From: an uncultured Clostridia bacterium
GTDB taxonomy: Bacteria; Bacillota; Clostridia; TANB77; CAG-508
Assembly (NCBI GenBank): GCA_947624655.1
Contig: CANQLH010000003.1
Coordinates: 1-64,000, forward strand
Direction of reading: 5' to 3'
Length of the DNA: 64,000 nt
The notes below the pieces were generated by a model. That model was not told the origin of the DNA and ran no database searches. It saw only the letters and a list, made by a program, of their open reading frames with translations. The translations under genes were made by a program, and so were the position numbers. The stretch's first letter is position 1. Every line of letters starts with the position of its first letter. Shown in pieces: positions 21,140-30,512 of this stretch.

Positions 21140-22487
21140 TTACATTAATTGAATAAATTGTACTCCACTTATTATTAGTGTTAATGTTAATACTATTTTC
21201 ATATGTATATATCCATTATTAACAGTTATATCTTCTGTTTCTACTTTTTTCTTTTTTATATAAATTGCTATTGCACTTAAAATTAAAGCTATTACCATAG
21301 TAAATAGCATTGTCAAATTTACAAATTCGTTAAATACTACTTTTTGTATTATTAGACTTGGTATAAATATAAACATAGCTCCTTTTCCTATTGAGATTAA
21401 TATATTTTTTAAATCTGATACATAAAAATAATATTTTAATCTAACAAATGTATTTATAATTAGATGCATACTATAACAAGTTGCATAAATCATAAATAGC
21501 TCTTTTTTCATTCCAGTTATTGCAGAGATTCCACATATGGCTAAACCTATTATTATATTTGTTTCTATTATTCTTGCATCATATAAATTTTGATTTTCAG
21601 TTTCTATTTTTTTTGGAAATCTCATGACTGTTAAAAATAAAAGTAGTGGTGGAAGTATTGCATATATATCATATAGCGTTATTGTTAAATATCCGAGTAA
21701 CTAGTGTTTCAACTAATGCTAATGTACTCCAAGATTTTACACTATTTGCAATTGTAATTAATACAAATATTAATCCTAGAATTACTAAATTTATTCTTAA
21801 CTGTGTTACTCCTAGTGGAATATGAGTTGTTAAAAATGCATATGTCGTGAGTGGAATTAATAAGTTATCATTCCCTGTATGTGAAATCATTTCTATCATT
21901 GCTACATTAAATCCTATAATTGTTGATATTATTAATGTCTCTTCTCTACCTACACCTGTAAATAGTAGTATTGGCACTAAAGTCATAATAAATGCTACTA
22001 TAAAAAAGCTTAGGCTTCCTTCTATACTTTTATCATCTTCATTTAATTCCGCTAAATTTTTTTTAGCATAATTTTTTCCGATTAAGGCTGCCGTACTATC
22101 TGCAAATGTTAATATTAAAATTGGTATACTAAATAAGATTTTATCTCCTTTTGATAAATAAAATATTAAAAATACTGCAATTACAAAAAATATTTCTCCT
22201 AAAGAATTTCTTTCTACTTCATAAAGTACTGTTCCTAGTGATTTTTTTAGGTTTGTATTTTTTAATATATATAATATAATAATCGCAATAACTCCTAAAA
22301 TTGCAACTGATAAGCTAGAATTAAATATATATGGAAGTGTGAGCATTGTAAGCCCCATTGTAATATGAAATAGCTTTCTTTTTAATTCGCCATTTATCTT
22401 TGCTTTTCGTTCTATTAATTTTATTATTAATAAAGCTATAAATAAGATTGCAATTATTAATATCATACTTTTCCATTCTATTATCAT
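21140..22487 (-). CDS. Dolichol/phytol kinase-like (CTP-transferase superfamily) membrane protein, with one CGG +1 shift site
   Basis: Polytopic protein of 448 aa after joining at 21693-21695: ALVETLVT-G-YLTITLYDIYAILPP, then on into the second track ORF at MRFPKK. The N-terminal half matches the dolichol/phytol kinase and phosphatidate cytidylyltransferase superfamily (NGELKRKLFHITMGLTMLTLP; ILTFADSTAALIGKNYAKKN; KSIEGSLSFFI). Members transfer a phosphate from CTP to an isoprenoid alcohol. The C-terminal half is another set of helices I do not recognise. The start codon overlaps the btaA-like stop (TAATG), indicating translational coupling. With UbiA-like and BtaA-like neighbours it may phosphorylate an isoprenoid or lipid alcohol. 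Confidence 0.78.
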
Positions 22488-23599
22488 TACTTTATCTCCT
22501 CTATAATAAAATTACTATAGAAAAATGCTTTATCTTTTTTTAGTAGTTCTTTTGATTCTTTTTCTTTATATTCTAAATTTTCGAAATATTTTGATGCTCT
22601 CTTATCTGCTAACATATTCCAATATACTATTCTTGTTTTTGAAGGGGATTTTGTAAATATTTTTTCTATTATTTTACACATTTGACTATTGTCCATATAC
22701 TCAAAAATATCACTTAAATTATATTTACTTATGTAATCTACATCTTCTCTTTCAATAAACGTTTCTACATTCTCTGTAAGCAATATTAAATTATCTATGT
22801 TCTTTTTTATTGTTTCGAAGTTTTCTTTTCTGTATGCTACTGGTAATACATTATCGTATTTTCCATTAATAATGTAATGTAAATATGAGTTTTGTGATGT
22901 GTCTAACTCTGTTATTGCATATTTAGTTCTTTCTAAAATATGTTCTGCTACATTTACATTTACATATCTAAAAAATGCCTTATCTCTACCTAACTTTCCC
23001 ATTACTGTTCTTGAGAAAAATATCTTAAATAATGCTCTCCATCTAAAATTATTCCAAATTTTATTATAAAATTCTATTCTTTCTTCCCTAGTTTTGCTTT
23101 TTAATAATTCTTGCCTTATTTTTTTATTATGTATTAATGGCAAAACTTTTTGACCAAATATGTTAAAATAATGTTCAAACTTTCCTGCATTAATAATTCC
23201 TTGTTTTATAATATCTATATTTTTATCAAAATATTTTTTTGTGTTTTCTGTTAATTCTTCTTTTATTTTATTATATAGCTCTATTCTATTATTGCATTCA
23301 AATACTCCTATTAACTTCATACATTCATCATAGTCTAAAAATTTATATGCTATTTTTTTAAATTCTGTACAGGCCATTTGATTTAGGTTTAAATCTATCG
23401 CATATATTTTGTTTGGATTTTTTGTTAACATACTTATTGCATTTTCTCCTGCTGAGGCTATTGATAATATCTTATCTTTTTCATTTATTTGCAAAGCTTC
23501 TATTAATATTTCTGCATCTTCCCAAACTTGTGCATATCTTATTATATCAAATTTTGCATAGTCTTCAATTTCACTTTTTATCAATTCTTGTTTTTCCAT
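22487..23599 (-). CDS. BtaA-like (DUF3419) aminocarboxypropyl transferase
   Basis: 370 aa. The start IIRYAQVWEDAEILIEALQINEKDKILSIASAGENAISML and the SAM-site continuation IYAIDLNLNQMACTEFKKIAY are characteristic of DUF3419 proteins. The founding member BtaA moves the 3-amino-3-carboxypropyl group of S-adenosylmethionine onto diacylglycerol to make diacylglyceryl-homoserine. No BtaB-type N-methyltransferase is next to it, so betaine lipid itself is not certain; the AMP-ligase, GNAT and PEP-synthase-like genes may decorate another head group. It overlaps the following gene by one base and begins 5 bases after comF. No in-frame CGG was seen. Confidence 0.78.
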   Translation of the reverse strand: MEKQELIKSEIEDYAKFDIIRYAQVWEDAEILIEALQINEKDKILSIASAGENAISMLTKNPNKIYAIDLNLNQMACTEFKKIAYKFLDYDECMKLIGVFECNNRIELYNKIKEELTENTKKYFDKNIDIIKQGIINAGKFEHYFNIFGQKVLPLIHNKKIRQELLKSKTREERIEFYNKIWNNFRWRALFKIFFSRTVMGKLGRDKAFFRYVNVNVAEHILERTKYAITELDTSQNSYLHYIINGKYDNVLPVAYRKENFETIKKNIDNLILLTENVETFIEREDVDYISKYNLSDIFEYMDNSQMCKIIEKIFTKSPSKTRIVYWNMLADKRASKYFENLEYKEKESKELLKKDKAFFYSNFIIEEIK

Positions 23600-23603
23600 T
23601 TTT

Positions 23604-24254
23604 TTAATCCTTTGCTATTGTTAGCACTCCTATCTTACTTGGATTTGCCTTAATTAATGTCTTACTACATTCATTTACTGTACTTCCTGTTGTATATATA
23701 TCATCTACCAATAATATTTTTTTATTATATAATATCTGCTCTTTTGCTATCTCATATGCTCCAATTATATTTTGCTCTCTTTCTCTTTTATTTAATTTAT
23801 TTTGCTCTATTATTTCTTTTGTTTTTATAAGACAATTAGGAAGATACATTATTTTTAAATTTCTTGCTATTTCTTTTGCAATTAGCCCGCTTTGGTTATA
23901 TCCTCTAACTTTTAGCCTTTTTTTACTAATTGGTACTGGTATTATTATATCATATGTATTTATAGCTTCACATACTTTTTCATTCTTTAATATTAATTTT
24001 ACAAAAGTTTTATACATATATGATTTATCAAAAAATTTATATGATAAAATATATTCTCTAAATTGACCTTCATAGTTTACTAAATAAATATGTTTATCAA
24101 AATATTTTTCGTTTACTTCATCTATTTTATATAAAAGCTTATCCTTTATTTTATCCTCACATTCATTGCATAGAAAATCTTGATTAATTTTCCCACAAAA
24201 GCCACATACATTCGGATAAATTAGGCTTAAAACAAAATCCAGTATATGTATCAC
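23604..24254 (-). CDS. comF: ComF-family phosphoribosyltransferase-like protein
   Basis: 216 aa. An N-terminal zinc-ribbon-like part (CGFCGKINQDFLCNEC) precedes a type I PRTase fold with RGYNQSGLIAKEIAR and the PRPP loop ILLVDDIYTTGSTVNEC. ComF proteins support natural transformation or act near DNA repair genes; the exact reaction is not established. It follows recD2 closely (8 bases) and precedes the BtaA-like gene, so it may link transcription of the repair genes to the lipid cluster. Its AGC GGG triplet is out of frame and does not shift. Confidence 0.87.
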   Translation of the reverse strand: MIHILDFVLSLIYPNVCGFCGKINQDFLCNECEDKIKDKLLYKIDEVNEKYFDKHIYLVNYEGQFREYILSYKFFDKSYMYKTFVKLILKNEKVCEAINTYDIIIPVPISKKRLKVRGYNQSGLIAKEIARNLKIMYLPNCLIKTKEIIEQNKLNKREREQNIIGAYEIAKEQILYNKKILLVDDIYTTGSTVNECSKTLIKANPSKIGVLTIAKD

Positions 24255-24262
24255 CTCTTAAT

Positions 24263-26460
24263 TTAAAGCTCTTCTAACTTATATTGAAGTCCTGTATTTC
24301 TTATTTTAGCGTCAGTATTTTTTATCATAAACTCAATTACATCCTGACTGCCTATGATAATCAATAACTTTTTTGCTCTTGTTATTGCAGTATACAAAAG
24401 GTTTCTTGTAAGAAGCATTGGTGCAGATCTTACAATAGGAAGAATTACAACATCAAACTCACTTCCTTGTGATTTATGGACTGTAATTGCATACGAATGT
24501 TCTATCTGGTCAAGCTCTGAGAATTCATATTCTGCCTTTTTTCCATCATAGTCAACTTCTACAATTTCTGATATATTGCTAATATTTGTAATAGTTCCCA
24601 TTTCTCCATTAAAGATTCCGATTGCCAACATTTCCATCCTGTTCCCATTCTATGTCATAATTATTTTTCATCTGCATTATAGTATCGCCTTCTCTAAATG
24701 TTGTCATTCCACATTGTTTTTCCTGCTTTTTTGTGCCATTTGGATTAACTAGCTCTTGTATTTTTTTATTTAACTCTTTTGTCCCAATAGTCCCCTTTTT
24801 ACTTGGTGTTATTATTTGTACACTTTTAAATTCTTGATAATTATCAAATTTCTTAAGGCCATCTTTATACAAAGAAAGTACAAAGTTTAATATTCTATCT
24901 TGATTATTTTCTTTAACAAAAAAGAAATCTTTTTTTAATTCTTCGTCATTATCTTCTATAAAGAATTTGCCTGAATTAACTCTATGGGCATTAAGTATAA
25001 TCTTACTTTTTGCTGCTTGTCTAAAAATCTTATCAAGAGTTATTACATGTATTCTTTCAGATGCAATTATATCTTTTAAAATGCTTCCGTGGGCCAACTG
25101 ATGGAAGTTGGTCAACGTCTCCAACAAGTACAAGTTTTGTTCCTTCATATATCGCCATAAGTAAATATTTCATAAGAGCTAAATCAATCATTGATGTCTC
25201 ATCTACTATTATAACATCTGCATCAATCGGCTCTATATTTATTCCTTCGTTTATGTAATTGGCATCGTCAATTTTAGTTATTTGAAGTAATCTATGTAAA
25301 GTTTTTGCATCCTCCCCAGTTGTCTCTGTCATCTTTTTTGCTGCTCTTCCTGTTGGAGCACAAAGCACAACCTTTTTTCCTTCTCTTTTATATAGCTCTA
25401 TTATACTTTTGATAATTGTAGTCTTTCCGGTTCCAGGACCTCCTGTTATTACACAAACATTATTATCACTAACAGAATATATTGCCTCTCTTTGTTTGTC
25501 AGATAACTCTATATTATTTAATTTTTCAATTTCTTTAAGTTTATCTTCTACAAACATTATTTTCTTTCTATTTTTTACATTATCTAGTCTAATAAGTTTG
25601 CCTGCAATAAATACTTCCGCTTCGTAATATGCTGTAAGATATACCCACTCTTCTTCATCTCTTTTTTCTATTACAACATCTCCTCTTACCTTCATTTGAT
25701 TTAGAAAATCATTTATGGTGTTTTCGGATATTTCAAGAAGTGTAGATACAAAGTCAAGTAAATTAGCCCTAACCACACAGGTATGACCGTTATATGTTGC
25801 AAGAAGTAAGGCATATTTAATCCCATATATTATTCTTTGCTCATCATCAGTGTTAACTCCAATTTTAATTGCTGCTTCATCTATTGTTTTAAAGCTTATT
25901 CCTCTTACTACATCTATAAGTCTGTATGGGTCAGACTTAATTTCTTCTACTGCATTTATTCCATAAATCTCATATACCTTTTTTGCGTAACTTGAACTTA
26001 TCCCAATTTCATCTAAGAAACTGACTATCTTCCATAATTCTTTTGCCTCTACAAAACTTTCTGAAATTTCAATTGCCTTGTCCTTTGTTATTCCTTTTAT
26101 TGTTTCAAGTTTTTCTGGTTCTTTTTCTAGTACATAAATTGTGTCATCTCCAAAGGCTTTTATAATCTTTTTTGCAGTTTTTTCTCCAACCCATCTAATA
26201 TTACCACTTGCAAGGTATTTTTCTAATGCATCTAAAGTCTCTGGCATATTCTTTTTAAATGTGTTTACTTTAAATTGTTTTCCATAGTCTTTGTGAGTTA
26301 CATATTCTCCATAAACTGTTAGGCTATCTCCTACGTTTACAAAAGGTAAAAAGCCAACAATAGTTATCTCGCCTACGCTTTCTGTCATAAGCCTTGCAAC
26401 TGTATATGAATTTACCTCATTACAATATATAATTACTTCAACTTGTCCTTCTAGTTCCAA
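24263..26460 (-). CDS. recD2: RecD2-type ATP-dependent DNA helicase, with two CGG +1 shift sites
   Basis: SF1B 5'-3' helicase of the RecBC-independent RecD2 type; 731 aa after joining. The N-terminal OB/HhH part is GYVEF-like (VARLMTESVGEITIVGFLPFVNVGDSLTVYG). Walker A is VITGGPGTGKTT and motif II is DVIIVDETSMID. CGG at 25087-25089 gives DQLPSVGP-G-SILKDIIAS (G458) and CGG at 24618-24620 gives GNVGN-G-IFNGEMGTI (G614). The track also offers overlapping short ORFs, all explained by these joins. The C-terminal UvrD-like motif is YAITVHKSQGSEFDVVILP. It lies 12 bases after rpe. Expected function: double-strand break and replication-associated repair. Confidence 0.93.
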
Positions 26461-26472
26461 TTCTTTTCTCCT

Positions 26473-27133
26473 CTATTTTCTAAAACTTTCAATTGCCTCT
26501 TCGATATCCTCATTATCTACAATAGCTGTACCTATAACAAATATATTTGCTCCTGCTGTTTTTGCTTTCTCTATCGTATCAGAATTTATCCCTCCGTCTA
26601 CTTCTATGTCTATATCAATATCATTTTCGTCTATATATTTTTTTAGTGCTCTTACCTTATCTAATGTTTCTGGTATTAACTTTTGACCTCCAAGGCCAGG
26701 TTCAACAGTCATTACTAGACACATATGAACATATGGCAAATACTTAAATACTTCTTCTATATTTGTATTTGGCTTTACAGATATTCCGAACCTTAATATT
26801 ATTTTCTTTTAAATAATTTATTGTATCCATTATATCTTTTTCAGATGAAAATGCTTCTAAATGGAAGGTTATTATATTAGGTTCTATTCCTATATATTCA
26901 TCTATAAATTCTTTTACATTTTCTACCATTAAATGTACATCTATTGGAATATTAGACATTTGTTTAATAGCATTAGAATATTCCTTCATAAGTTCTACTG
27001 TATTTTTAGGCACAAATTTTCCATCCATTACATCAATATGAAAATAATCTGTATGTGCTACTTCTAACCCATAAAATATTTTCATAGAATTTTCTTTTGG
27101 TACATTTAATATTGAAGTCGATATTTCTACCAT
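26473..27133 (-). CDS. rpe: Ribulose-phosphate 3-epimerase, with one CGG +1 shift site
   Basis: TIM-barrel epimerase interconverting ribulose-5-P and xylulose-5-P. 219 aa after joining at 26786-26788: NYLKENNIKV-G-ISVKPNTNIEEVFKYLP, where the glycine before S-V-K-P is conserved (G116). Other motifs: FHIDVMDGKFVPK, PIDVHLMVENV and VMTVEPGLGGQKLIPETLDKV, then IEVDGGI. Its ATG overlaps the rsgA stop (ATGGTAG, 7 bases), so the two are translationally coupled; rsgA-rpe pairing is common in Bacillota. The CGG in VDGG is out of frame. Confidence 0.95.
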
Positions 27134-28009
27134 TTATGTTCCTCCCTATCTTTTAAATCATTATATATTTTAATATAGTTTTGATAACGTTCTTCTCTTA
27201 TTTTAGAATCTTTTAGAGCCTTTTTTATGCAACATTTTTCTTCTTTAATATGGCTACAACTAGGTGCAAACTCGCAATCATTAATATAATCTCTAAACTC
27301 TATAAAATATTTATCTAAATTATTTGATTCAATTTCATATATATCTATTGTTTGAAATCCGTGGAGTATCAAGTAAAAATGAATTTTCACCTATTTCATA
27401 TAAACACACATCTGTTGTTGTATTTTTGCCCATTTTATTTTTCTTGCTAATTTCACCAATTTGAGTTATATCTTTATCTAAAATAATATTTGTTAACGTT
27501 GACTTACCGAACTCCAGACTGACCGTGCAAACACACTTGTATTTTCTTTTAATATTTCTTTTAAATTATCTATTCCTTCTTTAGTTATTGCATTTATTTT
27601 TAAGACATTATATCCGCACACTTTTGTATAAATCATATAACATGTCTGTGTCTTTTGCATTTAAATCAATTTTATTTATAACTATAACTGATTTTAAGTT
27701 TAGAAATTCCGCCAAAACAAGTTCTTTATCTAATAAAAGCAGATTAGGCTTTGGCATTTTAGGAGAGATTACAAATATTATTTGAGAAATATTACTAACT
27801 TTTGGTCTTTTTATAAACGTAATTCTTTCTAAAACCTTCTCAATAACTGCTTGATTTTCTGTGACTTCATCAATTTCTACATTATCTCCAACAACAGGTT
27901 TTAATTCTTCTGTTTTAAGTCTTCCTCTTGCTGTACATTCATAAAGTTTTCCGCTATTAGATTTTACAATATATATATTTGATACAATTCTAATAATTTT
28001 TCCAATCAT
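27127..28009 (-). CDS. rsgA: Ribosome small-subunit biogenesis GTPase RsgA, with four CGG +1 shift sites
   Basis: Circularly permuted GTPase that checks 30S maturation. The track shows only an N-terminal and a C-terminal piece; the GTPase core is lost without shifting. With c-GGN at 27614-27616, 27523-27525, 27507-27509 and 27359-27361 a 292-aa protein appears. It has the OB fold, G4 VINKIDL (about residue 112), LYKSV-G-YNVLKINA (G132), P-loop NTSVFA-G-QSGV-G-KSTLTN (G162, G167) and G3 LLDTP-G-FQTID (G216). The zinc site is CEFAPSCSHIKEEKC. Three of the four restored glycines are catalytic-motif glycines, and at 27507 the next frame-0 codon is TAA. This is the strongest single-gene case for the shift. 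Confidence 0.95.
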
Positions 28010-28014
28010 CTACT

Positions 28015-28716
28015 TTACTCCACTATTTTCTCTAAATTAAAGTTTAAATAGTCTGCACTAATGAGTTTAAGCTGAATATTGCCTATATTTCCTTGTATTC
28101 CTTCATTAAGAGAATCTCCATGTAAATGGCCATATATACATTCTTTTACATTATACTTTTGCATAAGTTTTATAAATTCTGAATTTTCCATTAAAATATT
28201 ATTAGTTGGAGGGTAATGCATACATATGATAATTGGTTTATCTTCTCCAAACCTTTTTATTCCCTCATTTATCGAAAGATCTAGTCTTATAAGCTCTCTA
28301 TCTAAAATAGGTTTATCTTCTTCTTTATTAGAAATAACCCATCCTCTTGTTCCTGCAATAATATGTCCTTCAACTTCATAGGCGTTATTATGTAAAAAGC
28401 TAATATTTTTAAATTCATTTTCTTCCATAAATTCATTAAGTTTTTTTAAGCTATTCCACCAATAATCGTGATTGCCTTTTAACAGTATTTTTTTGCCTGG
28501 TAAATTATTTAAGTATTCAAAATCTTTAAATGTGTCAGAAAGCTCCATAGCCCACGAAAAATCTCCTGGAAGCAAAACAGTATCTTCTTCTTTTACTTTT
28601 TCCATCCAGCTTTTTTTAATTTTATTTTCATGATTTGTCCAATTCTCTCCAAATATATCCATTGGCTTTGGCTGACTAAAGGACAAATGTAAATCGGCTA
28701 TTGCATATATTGACAA
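28015..28716 (-). CDS. Metallophosphoesterase
   Basis: 233 aa, calcineurin-like phosphoesterase fold. Metal ligands are visible in AIADLHLS (D-x-H), LLPGDFSWAM (GD), LKGNHDYWW (GNHD), IICMHYPPT (H) and YGHLHGD (GHLH). Likely a cytosolic phosphodiesterase or phosphatase of unknown substrate. The start is TTG at 28714-28716, seven bases after AAGGAGGA. It lies 5 bases upstream of rsgA and 29 downstream of tsaD. No in-frame CGG was seen. Confidence 0.85.
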   Translation of the reverse strand: MSIYAIADLHLSFSQPKPMDIFGENWTNHENKIKKSWMEKVKEEDTVLLPGDFSWAMELSDTFKDFEYLNNLPGKKILLKGNHDYWWNSLKKLNEFMEENEFKNISFLHNNAYEVEGHIIAGTRGWVISNKEEDKPILDRELIRLDLSINEGIKRFGEDKPIIICMHYPPTNNILMENSEFIKLMQKYNVKECIYGHLHGDSLNEGIQGNIGNIQLKLISADYLNFNLEKIVE

Positions 28717-28745
28717 ATTTAATCCTCCTTATTTTTTTTAATTTA

Positions 28746-29746
28746 TTACTGACCTATCTTTAAGTTTGGCATAGCATTTAATGTTAAATCTGATATATCT
28801 CCTGCAAGATATCTATAATACCCGGGCAGATGCAATCATTGCTGCATTATCTGTGCAAAGACTTAAATCTGGAAAATATATGTCTACATTTAAGTCCTTA
28901 CCAAGCTGAGCAAATTTTTCTCTTATATATGAATTTGCTGAAACTCCTCCTGCTAAGGCTACTTTTTTTAAATGTGTCTGTTCTAAGGCTTTTTTCGTAT
29001 TTTCTATAAGCATATCTGTTACAGTATTTTCAAAGCTTGCACACAAATCTTCTTTCTTTAGATTTTTTTTATTGTGATTTAGATTAATTACAGCTGTCTT
29101 TATTCCACTAAAGCTAAAATCTAGGTTCTCTAAATGTGTTTTAGGAAGTTCAATATTTGGAGTGCCACTTTTTGCAAGCTTATCTACTTTTGGACCTCCT
29201 GGGTATGTTAAGTCCATTACCCTTGCCACTTTATCAAAAGCTTCTCCTATTGCATCATCACGAGTTTTACCAAGTATAGTAAATTTTGTATAATCTTCAA
29301 TTTTTACTAAATGAGTATGTCCACCTGAAATAATCAGACATAAAAATTCTGGTTTAAGCTCTTTAAATGTAATATAATTTGCTGCAATATGACCTTCTAT
29401 ATGATTTACTCCGAACTAATGGTTTTCCTGTCGCATAGCTTAATGCTTTAGCATATCCTACGCCAACAAGAAGTGCTCCAACAAGGCCTGGTCCATAAGT
29501 ACAAGCTATAACATCTATGTCAGTAAAGCTTAAATTTGCTTTTCTTAGTGCCTCATTTGTAACAGTAGTTATGGCTTCAATATGTTTTCTTGATGCAATT
29601 TCAGGAACGACTCCTCCAAATTTTTCGTGAATACATATTTGCGAGTTTATAACATTAGAAAGAACCTCTCTCCCATTTTTTACAATAGAGGCAGAGGTTT
29701 CGTCACAACTTGTTTCAATTCCTAAAACGATTATGTCTTTCATCAT
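28746..29746 (-). CDS. tsaD: tRNA threonylcarbamoyladenosine transferase TsaD, with two CGG +1 shift sites
   Basis: Catalytic subunit for t6A37 in tRNAs reading ANN codons. 332 aa after joining. The start at 29744-29746 ([21 protein letters not shown]) follows GAAAGGAAATA; the track start at 29794 is too early. CGG at 29411-29413 gives [20 protein letters not shown] (G112, next to the metal-binding HxEGH). CGG at 28822-28824 gives [20 protein letters not shown] (G308), the only CGGG in this gene and a near-invariant motif. [11 protein letters not shown] and [12 protein letters not shown]-like motifs ([15 protein letters not shown]) are present. The frame-0 product after the last CGG ends within two codons at TAG. 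Confidence 0.95.
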
Positions 29747-29765
29747 TATTTCCTTTCGTATGTTT

Positions 29766-30500
29766 TTATAATAATCCAAATATTGTAGCTCCAATATGTA
29801 TTAATCCACTATACATAAAGTTAAGTGCAGGTGAAATAATGTTTCCTGCAATACCTGTTATCCAAATAATAAGGAATACTAAATAAAATAACCTTTCGTG
29901 TTCATAAAGCCATTGTCTTCCATTATATGGTAAGAATTTAACTAGGATTTTTGAACCATCTAATGGTGGAAGCGGAATTAAATTAAATATCCCAAGGCCT
30001 ATGTTCATAATAATTGCATATTGTATTATAGAAGTAATAATACTTCCAGCTTCTGTAACAACAAATGAACTTGCAAACTTAAATATTGCACAATAAATTA
30101 ATGTAAGTACAATAGAAAGTATAAAATTCATTATTGGTCCTGCTGCTGCAACTATTGCTTCACCAGTAAGTTCAGAATACTTTCTATCAAAATTTCTTGG
30201 ATTTATTGCAACAGGTTTTCCCCAACCAAATCCAACAAATAATAACAATACAAATCCCACGGGATCAATATGAGAAAATGGGTTCAAGTTAAGTCTTCCT
30301 TGATTTTCTGGTGTATCATCTCCCAGTTTCGTTGCAGCATAAGCATGTGCAAATTCATGAAATGTTATTGCAATTAACACTCCAGGAAGTGTTAGTAGTA
30401 ATGCAAGCCATTCGAATTGTGACATTCCCATAAGGTTCATTAATACTAACACTATTAATATCAAATATACAAATCTATTATCTGTATAAAACATAGGCAT
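29766..30500 (-). CDS. Site-2 protease family (M50) membrane metalloprotease
   Basis: 244 aa with about six hydrophobic segments. The zinc-binding [20 protein letters not shown] motif and the second motif [15 protein letters not shown] are typical of YwhC-type M50 proteases. It probably cleaves within the membrane; the substrate is unknown. It lies between tsaD and leuS, 12 bases after leuS, which suggests co-transcription with leuS. No in-frame CGG was seen. Confidence 0.88.
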   Translation of the reverse strand: MPMFYTDNRFVYLILIVLVLMNLMGMSQFEWLALLLTLPGVLIAITFHEFAHAYAATKLGDDTPENQGRLNLNPFSHIDPVGFVLLLFVGFGWGKPVAINPRNFDRKYSELTGEAIVAAAGPIMNFILSIVLTLIYCAIFKFASSFVVTEAGSIITSIIQYAIIMNIGLGIFNLIPLPPLDGSKILVKFLPYNGRQWLYEHERLFYLVFLIIWITGIAGNIISPALNFMYSGLIHIGATIFGLL

Positions 30501-30512
30501 TTCTCCTCTACA

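Noticed and set aside
29747-29794. Track start of tsaD at 29794
   Set aside because: Overlaps the M50 protease gene end and lacks a ribosome site; [14 protein letters not shown] at 29746 matches the family start.
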